Source: Candidatus Aminicenantes bacterium JdFR-78
GTDB taxonomy: Bacteria; Acidobacteriota; Aminicenantia; JdFR-78
Assembly (NCBI GenBank): GCA_002010665.1
Contig: MTON01000026.1
Location: 1-50,288 of the forward strand
Direction of reading: 5' to 3'
Length of the DNA stretch: 50,288 nt
Shown: piece after piece, positions 7,944-17,114 of the stretch
Position numbering within the stretch: position 1 is the stretch's first letter
Layout: each line of letters opens with the position of its first letter
The notes under the pieces: model-generated
Database searches by the model: none
What the model was told of the DNA's origin: nothing
What the model saw: only the letters and a program-made list of their open reading frames with translations
Position numbers and translations under genes: made by a program

Positions 7944-10010
7944 TTATCGAGAGGGAACAAAAAATACTTTTCTTCTGTAAATATCAACCATAGCAAGAGT
8001 TACTTTTAATCTATCTCCGAGTTTATATATTTTCCCCTTTCTTTTTCCTTTTATTGCATAAGGTGAGATTTTATAATAATAATCGTCTCTCAAGTCACTG
8101 TAATGAATCATTCCTTCTATAAAATATTCATCAAGTTCTATTATCAAACCTTCTTTTGCAATATCCATAATAGTTCCTGTAAAAACCTCTCCAAGTTTTG
8201 ATCTGAGAAATCTGATAATTCTCCATTCAATTAAATCTCTTTCTGCATCTTCAGCATTCCTTTCTGTTTCAGAGCAATGTTCAGCGATTTTATCCAATGG
8301 AAGATTGTTTATTTTTTCTCCCTTTAAAGCCTTCTTTAAGATTCTGTGAACAACCAAATCAGGGTATCTTCTTATAGGAGATGTAAAATGAGTATAAAAT
8401 TCCTTTGCTAATCCAAAGTGTCCTGCATTTTGAACAGAATAATGAGCTAAAGGAAGGGATTTCAATATTTTTAATGAAACAAATTTCTCTTCTGGTTTTC
8501 CTTGGACTTTATAAATAATTTTTTGAAGGTCAAAAGAGGTGAGGGGTTTTTTCCCATTTTGCAATAGGCCTAAATTTTGCAGAAGTTTCTTTAATTTATC
8601 AAGCTTAAGTTTTTCCGGGCTTTCATGAACACGGAATAGCAGAGGATAATCGTTCCCTGCAAGAAAGGATGCTACTGTTTCATTAGCAGCGAGCATAAAT
8701 TCTTCTATAATCTGGTGAGCCTCATTCTGTTCAAAGCGTCCAATAGCGTGCAATGTTCCATTTCTATATATGAGTTCAGGTTCAACCAAGTCAAAATCTA
8801 AACTCCCCTCTTCTATCCTTTTTTCCCTCAAAATCTGAGCAAGTTCTCTCATTAAAAATAGAAGACTTACGAGATTTTTGTATTTTTTCTGCTCCTCCTT
8901 GTCGTTCTGTAAAATTTTGAAAACAGAATTGTAGGTCATCCGAGCATAACTTCTAATTATTGAGGGGGTAAATCTATAATTTAATATTTCACCTTGCTCA
9001 TTGATTTCCATTAATACAGAAAATGTCAATCTGTCTTTACCTGGTTTCAAACTGCAGACCTGATTTGAAAGTCTCTCAGGAAGCATTGGAAGAACCTTAT
9101 CAGGAAAATAGACACTATTTCCTCTTCTATAAGCTTCTTTGTCTAAATTAGACCCCTGTTTTACAAAATGTGATACATCTGCTATATGAACTCCCAGTAA
9201 ATAATTGCCATTTGAAAGCTTTTCTAAACTCACAGCATCATCGAAGTCTCTTGCATCTTCTCCATCAATTGTAATTACAATTTTATTTCTAAAGTCCTCC
9301 CTTCCTCTAATATCCTCTCTTTTTAATTTTAAAGGAATTTTATTTGCTTCCTGAATTACCTCTTGTGGAAAGTTTTCAGAAAGAGAATACTGAGAGGTAA
9401 TTACCTTTAAGTCAACTCCAGCTTCATCTGGATACCCAAGTACATCAGTAACTTTACCCCTTAATCCCTCGGTTAATTCAACTTCAACTATCATACCCGG
9501 CATTGGATTAAAAGGTGAGATTTTATCAAGGATTATTTCCTTTGAATTCTTGAAGTCAATTGGAATTAAGAAGTTTCTATTTAATTTCCTCTCAAAATAT
9601 CCATATATTTTTTCATTTTTCCTTTTTATTACTTTAATTATCTTACCTTCGTTTTTTCCACCTTTTCTTTTTCTTGTGTAAATTACCTCAACCAAATCTC
9701 CGTTTAGAGCATCCTTTGTTTTGGTAGGAGGTATAAATATATCATCTAAAAGTTTATTTTCTGGAACAACGAATCCATAACCATTTGGATTGGATACATA
9801 TTTTCCTGTTAAGAGACCTCTATTTTCTGGAAGATAAAATCTATTGCGGGTCGCCTTCAATATACCTTCTTTAACCATTTCCTTAAGTGTCCTTTTAAGT
9901 TTCGATTTTTCTCTGGGTGAGAGATTAAGTTTCTTCTCAAGCTGTTTTTTAGACGCACTTTTCCCATAAGATTCAAAAAATTCAATAATTTTTCGTTTTA
10001 TACTATTCAT
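7944..10010 (-). CDS. rnr: Ribonuclease R (3'-5' exoribonuclease)
   Basis: About 688 residues with the RNase II/R order: N-terminal helix-turn-helix (1-65), cold-shock domains, the catalytic RNB domain with the acidic cluster DGEDARDFDDAVSLE near 250-265, and a C-terminal S1 domain (from VFTGTIMDIAKEG). It degrades structured RNA in the cytosol. A TTG at 10013 precedes the ATG at 10010; I choose the ATG because the -10 box at 10018-10023 ends 7 bases before it, so transcription should start on or next to that ATG. It heads the rnr-pgi-selB-like operon. Confidence 0.95.
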   Translation of the reverse strand: MNSIKRKIIEFFESYGKSASKKQLEKKLNLSPREKSKLKRTLKEMVKEGILKATRNRFYLPENRGLLTGKYVSNPNGYGFVVPENKLLDDIFIPPTKTKDALNGDLVEVIYTRKRKGGKNEGKIIKVIKRKNEKIYGYFERKLNRNFLIPIDFKNSKEIILDKISPFNPMPGMIVEVELTEGLRGKVTDVLGYPDEAGVDLKVITSQYSLSENFPQEVIQEANKIPLKLKREDIRGREDFRNKIVITIDGEDARDFDDAVSLEKLSNGNYLLGVHIADVSHFVKQGSNLDKEAYRRGNSVYFPDKVLPMLPERLSNQVCSLKPGKDRLTFSVLMEINEQGEILNYRFTPSIIRSYARMTYNSVFKILQNDKEEQKKYKNLVSLLFLMRELAQILREKRIEEGSLDFDLVEPELIYRNGTLHAIGRFEQNEAHQIIEEFMLAANETVASFLAGNDYPLLFRVHESPEKLKLDKLKKLLQNLGLLQNGKKPLTSFDLQKIIYKVQGKPEEKFVSLKILKSLPLAHYSVQNAGHFGLAKEFYTHFTSPIRRYPDLVVHRILKKALKGEKINNLPLDKIAEHCSETERNAEDAERDLIEWRIIRFLRSKLGEVFTGTIMDIAKEGLIIELDEYFIEGMIHYSDLRDDYYYKISPYAIKGKRKGKIYKLGDRLKVTLAMVDIYRRKVFFVPSR

Positions 10011-10017
10011 CAATCTA

Positions 10018-10047
10018 ATGATATCGTATGAATCGGGTTAAAGTCAA
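10018..10047 (-). promoter_or_regulatory. Leaderless-type promoter of rnr
   Basis: Read on the minus strand: TTGACT (10047-10042), 18-base spacer, TATCAT (10023-10018), then 7 bases to the ATG at 10010. No Shine-Dalgarno can fit, so the mRNA is probably leaderless. It sits just upstream of the divergent ppdK promoter. Confidence 0.6.
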
Positions 10048-10051
10048 ACTA

Positions 10052-10080
10052 TTGATTTTTCATATTATAGGATGTAATAT
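10052..10080 (+). promoter_or_regulatory. Promoter of ppdK
   Basis: TTGATT (10052-10057), 17-base spacer, TAATAT (10075-10080). The transcript would carry a leader of about 29 nt with a strong Shine-Dalgarno (GAGGAGG, 10104-10110) before the ATG at 10116, in contrast with the leaderless rnr promoter facing away from it. Confidence 0.6.
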
Positions 10081-10115
10081 ATACTGTTTGTATTTCATAG
10101 CTTGAGGAGGGCAAA

Positions 10116-12830
10116 ATGAAGAAAAAGTATGTATATTTCTTTGGACCTGGTGGAGCTGAAGGGAATAAGGATATGAAGGATATTCTTGGGGGAAAGGGAT
10201 CTGGTTTAGCAGAAATGACAAATGCTGGACTTCCTGTGCCTCCTGGTTTTACTATTTCAACAGAAGTTTGCAATATTTTCTATCAGAATGATGAAAAAGT
10301 TCCAGAGGAAGTAATGAAGGAGATTCTTGAAAATCTAAAGAAACTTGAGGAAGTGAATAACAAAAAATTTGGTGACAGAGAAAATCCCCTTCTTCTTTCA
10401 GTTCGTTCAGGTGCTAAATTTTCAATGCCTGGAATGATGGATACGATTTTAAATTTGGGTTTAAATGATGAAACTGTGGAAGGGCTTGCAAAGAAGACAG
10501 GTAATCGAAGATTTGCTCTTGATTGTTACAGAAGATTCATACACATGTTCGGGGATGTTGTTCTTGGTATACCAAAGCAAAAATTTGAAGAGATTCTTTC
10601 GAAAATCAGGAAAGAGGCTGGAGTTAAGTATGACTACGAATTAGATGAGAAACATCTTGAGAAATTGATTTCTGAATATAAGAAACTGGTGAAGAAAGAA
10701 AGCGGGAAAGACTTTCCCCAAGATGTTTTCGTTCAATTAAAAATGGCAATTGAAGCAGTCTTTAAATCATGGAATAATCCAAGAGCAATAGTATATAGGA
10801 AATTAAATAATATACCTCATAATTTAGGAACAGCAGTAAATATTCAAACAATGGTATTTGGAAATTATGGTCCCACTTCTGGGACAGGGGTTGGTTTCAC
10901 AAGAAATCCAGCAACCGGAGAGAAGGAATTTTATGGAGAATTCCTTTTAAATGCACAAGGTGAGGATGTAGTTGCTGGAGTCAGAACCCCAATGCCTTTA
11001 ACTAAGCTTAAGGAAGTTCTTCCAGAGGTATATGACCAATTAAAAGAAATTACAGATAGACTGGAGCGTCATTATAGAGATGTTCAGGACTTTGAGTTTA
11101 CAATTCAAGAAGGAAAATTATATATGTTACAGACAAGAAGCGGAAAGAGAACAGGTATAGCAGCTGTTAAAATTGCAGTGGACATGGTTGAAGAAGGAAT
11201 AATAACAGAGGAGGAAGCACTTGAACTCGTTGAGCCCCAGGCTTTAGATCAGTTGCTTCACCCTGTTTTTGACCCAAAGGAAAAGGAAAAATATCCTGCT
11301 GTTGCTAAAGGACTTGCAGCCTCACCAGGTGCAGCTACAGGTCAGGTTGTCTTCACAGCAGAAGATGCTGTTAAATGGGTAAATGATAAGAAAAGAGTTA
11401 TTCTTGTTAGATCAGAAACCTCGCCTGATGATATTCATGGAATGAGTGTTTCGCAGGGAATTTTAACTGCAGTTGGAGGTATGACTTCCCATGCTGCAAT
11501 TGTAGGTCGTCAAATGGGTAAGCCATCTGTTGTTGGATGTGGTGCTTTAAGAATTAATGAGGAACAAAAGTATTTTGAGGTAAATGGGAAGATGGTAAAA
11601 GAAGGAGACTGGATTTCAATTGATGGAACTACAGGAGAAGTAATATTAGCCCATGTGCCAACAAAGCCTTCAGAAATAATACAGGTAATAGAGGGAACAA
11701 TTCCTCCAGAGAAATCTCAATTATATCAATATTTCACTAAATTGCTTTCCTGGGCTGATAAGGTGAGAAGACTTAGAGTAAGAGCTAATGCAGATACTCC
11801 TCGTGATGCAAGAATTGCTTATTCACTTGGGGCAGAAGGAATTGGATTGTGCAGAACAGAGCACATGTTTTTTGCAGAAGACAGGCTTCCTTACATGAAA
11901 GAGATGATATTGAGTACATCTGAGGAAGAAAGGAGGAAAGCTCTTGAAAAACTGCTTCCTTTGCAGAGGGAGGATTTTTATCAGTTATTTAAAGAAATGA
12001 AGGGTTATCCTGTGACAATTCGAACACTTGACCCACCCCTTCACGAATTCTTGCCCTCAAAAGAAGATTTAAGGGTGGAGATCACAACTTTAAAACTCCA
12101 GGATCCAGAAAAGAATAAAAAGAAAATTGAAGAGCTTGAAAAATTACTTCATAGAGTTGAAGCACTTTTTGAGTTCAATCCAATGCTCGGTCATAGAGGT
12201 TGCAGATTAGGAATAACCTATCCTGAAATTACAGAACTTCAGGCTCGAGCGATTTTTGAGGCAGCGTGTAGACTTGCAAAAGAAGGTGGAAAGGTAATTC
12301 CAGAAATAATGATTCCTTTGGTTGGACACGTCAATGAGTTGGCTCACCAAAAGGAGATAGTGGAAAGAGTTGGTGAAGAGGTAATGAAGAAATATGGAGT
12401 AAAGGTGGATTATACTGTTGGTACAATGATTGAGATTCCACGAGCTGCAATTACAGCAGATAAAGTAGCTGAAGAAGCTCAATTCTTCTCATTTGGAACA
12501 AATGATTTAACTCAAACAGTTTTCGGTATTTCTCGTGATGATGCAGGAAAATTCTTAGTTGCATATCTTGAAAAAGGTATATGGGAAAAGGATCCATTTG
12601 AAACAATAGACCAGGATGGTGTTGGTGAGGTAATGAAAATAGCAGTTGAAAAGGGAAGGAAAACAAGACCTGATTTGAAAATTGGAATTTGTGGAGAGCA
12701 TGGTGGAGAACCCCTATCTGTTGAATTCTGTCATAAAATCGGTTTAGATTATGTAAGCTGTTCACCTTTCAGAATTCCAATTGCCCGTTTGGCTGCAGCA
12801 CAAGCAGCTCTAAAAGAAAAGAAAAAATAG
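10116..12830 (+). CDS. ppdK: Pyruvate, phosphate dikinase
   Basis: Converts pyruvate + ATP + phosphate to PEP + AMP + pyrophosphate, reversibly; in anaerobes it often runs toward pyruvate. The 904 residues show the full enzyme: nucleotide-binding N-terminal part (LGGKGSGLAEMTNAGLPVPP; SVRSGAKFSMPGMMDT), the phosphohistidine domain with GGMTSHAAIVGRQMG (His459), and the PEP/pyruvate barrel (GLCRTEHMFF, GTNDLTQ, and the GICGEHGGEP Cys loop near the end). Start is fixed by a strong Shine-Dalgarno. The PflX-like gene follows by 26 bp. Confidence 0.97.
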   Translation: MKKKYVYFFGPGGAEGNKDMKDILGGKGSGLAEMTNAGLPVPPGFTISTEVCNIFYQNDEKVPEEVMKEILENLKKLEEVNNKKFGDRENPLLLSVRSGAKFSMPGMMDTILNLGLNDETVEGLAKKTGNRRFALDCYRRFIHMFGDVVLGIPKQKFEEILSKIRKEAGVKYDYELDEKHLEKLISEYKKLVKKESGKDFPQDVFVQLKMAIEAVFKSWNNPRAIVYRKLNNIPHNLGTAVNIQTMVFGNYGPTSGTGVGFTRNPATGEKEFYGEFLLNAQGEDVVAGVRTPMPLTKLKEVLPEVYDQLKEITDRLERHYRDVQDFEFTIQEGKLYMLQTRSGKRTGIAAVKIAVDMVEEGIITEEEALELVEPQALDQLLHPVFDPKEKEKYPAVAKGLAASPGAATGQVVFTAEDAVKWVNDKKRVILVRSETSPDDIHGMSVSQGILTAVGGMTSHAAIVGRQMGKPSVVGCGALRINEEQKYFEVNGKMVKEGDWISIDGTTGEVILAHVPTKPSEIIQVIEGTIPPEKSQLYQYFTKLLSWADKVRRLRVRANADTPRDARIAYSLGAEGIGLCRTEHMFFAEDRLPYMKEMILSTSEEERRKALEKLLPLQREDFYQLFKEMKGYPVTIRTLDPPLHEFLPSKEDLRVEITTLKLQDPEKNKKKIEELEKLLHRVEALFEFNPMLGHRGCRLGITYPEITELQARAIFEAACRLAKEGGKVIPEIMIPLVGHVNELAHQKEIVERVGEEVMKKYGVKVDYTVGTMIEIPRAAITADKVAEEAQFFSFGTNDLTQTVFGISRDDAGKFLVAYLEKGIWEKDPFETIDQDGVGEVMKIAVEKGRKTRPDLKIGICGEHGGEPLSVEFCHKIGLDYVSCSPFRIPIARLAAAQAALKEKKK

Positions 12831-12856
12831 AGATAAATATACAAAAATAGAAATAA

Positions 12857-13789
12857 ATGTTCATTCCTATTTATATAAAAACTTATGAAGAAGGTCTTTT
12901 ATCCGAGAAGATAGAGCAAGCGTGGAGCATTTTAGAAGAATGCAGTCTTTGCCCAAGAAATTGTAGGGTTAATCGTTTAAAAGGGGAGAAAGGAGTTTGC
13001 AAGGGTGGTTTTTTACCTATGGTGTCCTCATATAACCCCCACTTTGGAGAGGAAAGTCCGCTTGTTGGAGAGCATGGTTCCGGAACAATTTTCTTAACGC
13101 ACTGCAATTTGAGATGCATTTTCTGTCAGAATTATTCAATAAGCCATGAAGGAGAAGGCAGAGAAATTACATTTGAGAGATTGGCGGAAATGATGATTGA
13201 ACTTCAGGAGCTCGGTTGTCACAATATAAATTTTGTGACTCCAACCCATTATGTTCCTCAGATTTTAAAGGCGCTTGAGATTGCAATAAAGAAAGGGTTA
13301 AGAGTCCCGCTTGTTTATAATACAGGCGCTTATGATTCATTGGAGACAATAAAAATTTTAAATGGAATAATTGATATATACATGCCGGATTTTAAATATG
13401 CAGATTCAGAAGTAGCAAAGAAATATTCACATGCTCCAGATTATCCAGAAGTGGCGAAAAAGGCTATCAAGGAAATGCATAATCAAGTTGGAGATCTTGT
13501 GATTAATGAGAAAGGAATAGCAGAAAGAGGGCTTCTCATAAGACATCTTGTTTTACCAAATGGTTTAGCAGGAACAGAGAAAATAATGAAATTCATTGCT
13601 GAGGAGATTTCTAAAAATACATATGTGAATATTATGGATCAGTATTATCCCTGTGGAGAAGTGTATTCTGACTTGTATCTTAATAGGAGAATTACACCTG
13701 AAGAATATAATGAAGCAATAGAATATGCTAAAAAAGAGGGAATTCATAGACTTGATAAGAGGGAGAAAAGAATCATATGGTGGATTTAA
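12857..13789 (+). CDS. PflX-type radical SAM protein (COG1313)
   Basis: A 310-residue radical SAM protein of the COG1313 family, related to pyruvate-formate-lyase activating enzymes but with unknown substrate. An N-terminal Cys set (CSLCPRNCRVN ... GVC) precedes the SAM cluster CNLRCIFC, with Cys at 83, 87 and 90. Other family-like stretches are NFVTPTHYVPQI, YNTGAYDS, MPDFKYAD and MDQYYPCGE. No pyruvate formate-lyase gene is present here. It is probably co-transcribed with ppdK, though no Shine-Dalgarno is clear before its ATG. Its stop overlaps the stop of the convergent usp gene by 4 bp. Confidence 0.9.
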   Translation: MFIPIYIKTYEEGLLSEKIEQAWSILEECSLCPRNCRVNRLKGEKGVCKGGFLPMVSSYNPHFGEESPLVGEHGSGTIFLTHCNLRCIFCQNYSISHEGEGREITFERLAEMMIELQELGCHNINFVTPTHYVPQILKALEIAIKKGLRVPLVYNTGAYDSLETIKILNGIIDIYMPDFKYADSEVAKKYSHAPDYPEVAKKAIKEMHNQVGDLVINEKGIAERGLLIRHLVLPNGLAGTEKIMKFIAEEISKNTYVNIMDQYYPCGEVYSDLYLNRRITPEEYNEAIEYAKKEGIHRLDKREKRIIWWI

Positions 13790-14262
13790 TCTTCTTTTAC
13801 GATTTTAATGGGAACTGAAGATTTTTTCTTTATTTCGTTTACTGCTGAACCAAAAAGAAAGCGAGAAATATTGGATCTCTTAGCTCTTGTTAACACAACT
13901 AAAATTGGTTTTTGTTCATTAATAAATTTCAGGCATTCCTCTGCGAAGTTCCCTGTTCTCATAATTGTTTTACATTCAATACATTTTTCATCTGCTAAGT
14001 CCTTAATTTCTTTTAACTTCTCTTCTGCCCTTAAACGGTACTCTTTTAAAAGAGCTTTTACAACTTCTTCTCCTGGTTTTTCCCCTAAGAAGCCAATATC
14101 TGTTAATTTACCGAAAATAAGTTCTGGCAAGTCAGGATCCACAACAAATAGGGCAATAAGAGATGCGGATTCCTTTTCAGCAAAGCTTAATGCGTATTCA
14201 ATTGTTTTTCGGGACTGGCGAGTAGTTGAAAGGGCTAAAAGAATTTTTTTATCCTTCTCCAC
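13786..14262 (-). CDS. Universal stress protein (UspA family), GTG start
   Basis: About 159 residues with a UspA-type fold: DKKILLALSTTRQSR (strand 1 and loop), LFVVDPD, and the C-terminal nucleotide-loop-like stretch RSNISRFLFGSAVNEIKK followed by SVPIKIVK. A longer frame would start at ATG 14346, overlapping the divergent VOC gene. I prefer the GTG at 14262 because family similarity begins there and a promoter (TTGATT ... TTATAA, 14298-14271) ends 8 bases before it, giving a leaderless mRNA. The extra 28 residues of the longer frame are rich in Tyr, Phe, Leu and Ile and not Usp-like. The function of individual Usp proteins is generally unclear. Confidence 0.85.
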   Translation of the reverse strand: MEKDKKILLALSTTRQSRKTIEYALSFAEKESASLIALFVVDPDLPELIFGKLTDIGFLGEKPGEEVVKALLKEYRLRAEEKLKEIKDLADEKCIECKTIMRTGNFAEECLKFINEQKPILVVLTRAKRSNISRFLFGSAVNEIKKKSSVPIKIVKED

Positions 14263-14269
14263 AAGGAGG

Positions 14270-14298
14270 CTTATAACATAAAGATTAGAAGAAATCAA
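14270..14298 (-). promoter_or_regulatory. Leaderless-type promoter of the universal stress gene
   Basis: On the minus strand: TTGATT (14298-14293), 16-base spacer, TTATAA (14276-14271); equally TATAAG one base further with a 17-base spacer. The GTG start lies 7-8 bases beyond the -10 box, where transcription should begin. It supports the shorter Usp start. Confidence 0.5.
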
Positions 14299-14331
14299 AT
14301 TGCCTTTAATTAAAAAATAAGGAGATTTAAA

Positions 14332-14715
14332 ATGAAAATAAATCATATGGCTTTAATCAATAATTCAGAGGAAAAGGCTGATAAATTCTACAAGGAATTT
14401 CTGGGCTTAAATAAACTTAGATGTTTTGAAGTTTCTGCTGAGATGGCTCAAAAAATTTTTAATCTAAAAGTGAATTATAAAGTGATTGTTTATTCAAATG
14501 ATCAATTCAGGGTAGAGATTTTTATTGACGAGAAGTATAAGGGTGATAAAAATTCTATTCCCCATGTCTGTATTGAGGTAAAGGATAGGGAAAAGCTTAT
14601 TTTAAAAGCAGAAAAAATGGGTATTGATTATACAAAAATTCCAAAACAAAATTCTTACTATCTATTTATTCGCGATTATAATGGGAATCTTTTTGAAGTA
14701 AAGGATATAACTTAA
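14332..14715 (+). CDS. VOC/glyoxalase superfamily protein
   Basis: A 127-residue protein with the paired beta-alpha-beta-beta-beta pattern of the vicinal oxygen chelate superfamily: it opens with KINHMALINNSEEKADKFYKEFLGL and closes with YLFIRDYNGNLFEVKD. His5 and the C-terminal Glu (FEVKD) are in positions that usually bind metal. The substrate cannot be told from sequence. A good Shine-Dalgarno (AAGGAG, 7 nt spacing) sets the start. The gene is head-to-head with usp. Confidence 0.8.
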   Translation: MKINHMALINNSEEKADKFYKEFLGLNKLRCFEVSAEMAQKIFNLKVNYKVIVYSNDQFRVEIFIDEKYKGDKNSIPHVCIEVKDREKLILKAEKMGIDYTKIPKQNSYYLFIRDYNGNLFEVKDIT

Positions 14716-14739
14716 AATCAAAATAAAATAATTCAAGAC

Positions 14740-14768
14740 TTGACAGAGGAAAGAAATGCCTTTAAATA
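14740..14768 (+). promoter_or_regulatory. Leaderless-type promoter of the porin gene
   Basis: TTGACA (14740-14745), 17-base spacer, TAAATA (14763-14768), then only 9 bases to the ATG at 14778. Transcription is expected within about 3 bases of the start codon, and no Shine-Dalgarno is present between the -10 box and the ATG. Confidence 0.65.
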
Positions 14769-14777
14769 AGTAAAGAC

Positions 14778-15797
14778 ATGAGATTAATTAGAATTTTGTT
14801 TTTTATTGCCCTTTTTCTTTTAACTAATAGTTTTATCTTGAGTGAAATAAAATATGGAGGATATTTTTCCTTTGATTACATAAAGTCTCAAAAGGAAGGT
14901 ATTAATCCAAATGGAGATATTTTAAATAGTTATTTTTCATTGAATTTTAGTGGAAAATTTGATTCTAAATTCTATTTTTATTCAGAAGTTAGGACAGAAA
15001 ATGCATTATCTGATTTTTTTCTTGAGCAGGCCTGGGTAGGATTTCGAGGAGGAGCTTTTTTTAATTTAAAATTAGGTGCATTTTTAGTTCCCTTTGGAAT
15101 GCTCAATCAGATTCATAGACCAAATCAAATGAGATTAATAAATCTTCCTCTTTCTCATGAAAATATTATTCCTGTGCCGTGGACTGATATTGGAGTATCT
15201 ATTGATGGAAAATATGGTATTGTTTCATACTCAGTTTATCTAACAAATGGTCTTGGAGAAGGAAAAGACATAAGTGGGGGTAGGCAATTCAGGGATAATA
15301 ATAAGGATAAAGCCAAAGGTGGCAGGCTTAGTGTCTCTCTTGGAAAAGGTCTAAAAATTGGATTTTCTCAATATAAGGGTAAATATAATTCAGAAAATAA
15401 TTTAAATCTGAATTTGAAAGGAATTGATTTGATATGGTCGAATGCAAAAACAATATTACTTGCTGAATACTCAAAAGCAGATATTGAAAATAGGATTCCC
15501 TATGAAAAGGGTAAGGCAGAAGGCTATTTTATAATTTTTTCATTTTCAATTGGAAATTTCAGTCCTGTGTTCAGTTATCAGTTCTTAAATTATAAGGATC
15601 CCTTTCATGGAGAAGGATTTATTCCTGGTTTGAAGGAAGGTGCTGGGATAGATAAAAAAAGAGAGAGATGGACTATTGGTTTAAATTATTATCCAGTTAG
15701 CAATATTGCATTTAAAGTGGAGTATCAGTTTAATAAGGAAAAGGATTTACAGCTGAAAGATAATACACTAAGAATTCAAGTAGCAGTCTCATTTTAA
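14778..15797 (+). CDS. Outer-membrane porin-like beta-barrel
   Basis: A 339-residue protein with an N-terminal signal peptide (MRLIRILFFIALFLLTNSFILS) and then alternating amphipathic strands ending in the outer-membrane-protein signature (LRIQVAVSF, terminal Phe). The stretch AWVGFRGGAFFNLKLGAFLVPFGMLNQIHRPNQ resembles the phosphate-selective porin family (OprO/OprP-like) in general style. The transported solute is unknown. A second promoter follows the gene, so the next gene is at least partly independent. Confidence 0.75.
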   Translation: MRLIRILFFIALFLLTNSFILSEIKYGGYFSFDYIKSQKEGINPNGDILNSYFSLNFSGKFDSKFYFYSEVRTENALSDFFLEQAWVGFRGGAFFNLKLGAFLVPFGMLNQIHRPNQMRLINLPLSHENIIPVPWTDIGVSIDGKYGIVSYSVYLTNGLGEGKDISGGRQFRDNNKDKAKGGRLSVSLGKGLKIGFSQYKGKYNSENNLNLNLKGIDLIWSNAKTILLAEYSKADIENRIPYEKGKAEGYFIIFSFSIGNFSPVFSYQFLNYKDPFHGEGFIPGLKEGAGIDKKRERWTIGLNYYPVSNIAFKVEYQFNKEKDLQLKDNTLRIQVAVSF

Positions 15798-15799
15798 TA

Positions 15800-15828
15800 T
15801 TGACATCAATTCCGTCAGATAATATATT
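15800..15828 (+). promoter_or_regulatory. Promoter of the FadL-like porin gene, very short leader
   Basis: TTGACA (15800-15805), 17-base spacer, TATATT (15823-15828), 14 bases before the ATG at 15843. The predicted leader is about 7 nt, with no Shine-Dalgarno. Confidence 0.65.
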
Positions 15829-15842
15829 ATTTTCAAAAGCTA

Positions 15843-17102
15843 ATGAGAATAATTAAAAGATTCTATTATGTTATCGCTCTTTTCTCACTAAGTTGTATGT
15901 TTGTCTTTGGAAATGGTTTTAATTTAAACAGCCTCGGTTCAAAGGCATCAAGTATGGGAGGGGCATTTGTGGGATTGGCAGATGATTTCAGTGCAATATT
16001 CTGGAATCCAGCTGGATTAACCCAAATTGATACCATAAAAATGGGATTTTTTTTGAATGATAATATTTCTTTTGGTTCTTATAAATACAAATTTCCATTT
16101 TTAGGGATAGATATAAGTGCAAATACTATTAATAATCATTACTTTTCTGGAATGGTTTTCTATTGTAGACCTATAACAGAAAAACTTTATACAGGATTCG
16201 CAATTTATATGCCTTCTCATACCGGAGCTGGATGGGATGGAAATGATTTAAAAGAATTAACAGGTGGTCAGGCCCTAAAATGGTATGGGAGAATTGGTGT
16301 GTTAGCATTTTCTCCTGTTATTTCTTTTAAGTTAAATGAGTATCTTTCACTTGGTGCAACAATAAATGTATATTATGGAATGCTGGCATTAAAAATGCCT
16401 GCTTTTGAGGAATTAGGACAATATGAGGAAGATTCAGGTGGATATGGATATGGAGCAACATTTGGGATTTTAATTAAACCTTCTAAGATTTTAAGTTTAG
16501 GATTTTCTTTAAAAACTCCTGTTAAAATAGACTTCGATGGGAGGGCTAAGATTCCTTTATTATCTTTTCTTGATTTTAACCCAGAATCAAATTTCAGGAG
16601 AGATATTACATGGCCAATGTGGATTGGTGGAGGAATAGCTTTGAAACCATCTGAGAATCTAATAATCACTGGAGATATTCATTGGACAAGATGGAGTGTA
16701 GTGAAGGAAATCTATACATATTATGATGATTTTGGCTGGAAAGAACTTTTTGAATCAGAAGAAATGAATAAAATGAAGTTTGATTGGAAGGATAAAATTC
16801 AATATCGTATCGGATTTGAATATTCTCTTTCGAAAAAAATAGCATTAAGAGGTGGTTATTACTTTGACCCAGCTCCAGGCCCGAATAAAACATTGAATAT
16901 TCTGCTTCCAACTTATACCTTTAATGTATTAACCCTCGGGCTGGGCTTCAAAACCGAAGATTTGATAATTGATCTTGGAGTTGAGTATATGGCTGGTAAA
17001 AAAAGGAGAATTTCAATGAATGAAATTATTGGGAGGGGGATGCCAGGAATTCATAGCATGAAAATTATTGCTCCGAATATTAGTTTTACATATATTTTTT
17101 AA
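15843..17102 (+). CDS. FadL/OmpP1/TodX-family outer-membrane transport protein
   Basis: 419 residues: signal peptide (to about residue 23, FVFGNGFNLN), then the family's N-terminal hatch motif GSKASSMGGAFVGLADDFSAIFWNPAGLTQ, which is the hallmark of FadL-type channels for hydrophobic compounds. Later strands (WPMWIGGGIALKP, IQYRIGFEYSLSKKIALRGGYYFDPAP) also fit, and the protein ends in an aromatic (FTYIF). It probably takes up long-chain fatty acids or other hydrophobic molecules across the outer membrane. The sensor kinase gene follows after 12 bp. Confidence 0.9.
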   Translation: MRIIKRFYYVIALFSLSCMFVFGNGFNLNSLGSKASSMGGAFVGLADDFSAIFWNPAGLTQIDTIKMGFFLNDNISFGSYKYKFPFLGIDISANTINNHYFSGMVFYCRPITEKLYTGFAIYMPSHTGAGWDGNDLKELTGGQALKWYGRIGVLAFSPVISFKLNEYLSLGATINVYYGMLALKMPAFEELGQYEEDSGGYGYGATFGILIKPSKILSLGFSLKTPVKIDFDGRAKIPLLSFLDFNPESNFRRDITWPMWIGGGIALKPSENLIITGDIHWTRWSVVKEIYTYYDDFGWKELFESEEMNKMKFDWKDKIQYRIGFEYSLSKKIALRGGYYFDPAPGPNKTLNILLPTYTFNVLTLGLGFKTEDLIIDLGVEYMAGKKRRISMNEIIGRGMPGIHSMKIIAPNISFTYIF

Positions 17103-17114
17103 AAGGGGAAAACA

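Noticed and set aside
12207-12765. Two long minus-strand open frames inside ppdK
   Set aside because: They mirror conserved PPDK coding sequence on the other strand and have no ribosome-binding site or domain signs.
13808-14281. A 157-codon open frame on the plus strand opposite the universal stress gene
   Set aside because: It is antisense to a recognisable Usp protein and its own translation shows no domain pattern; it is a shadow frame.
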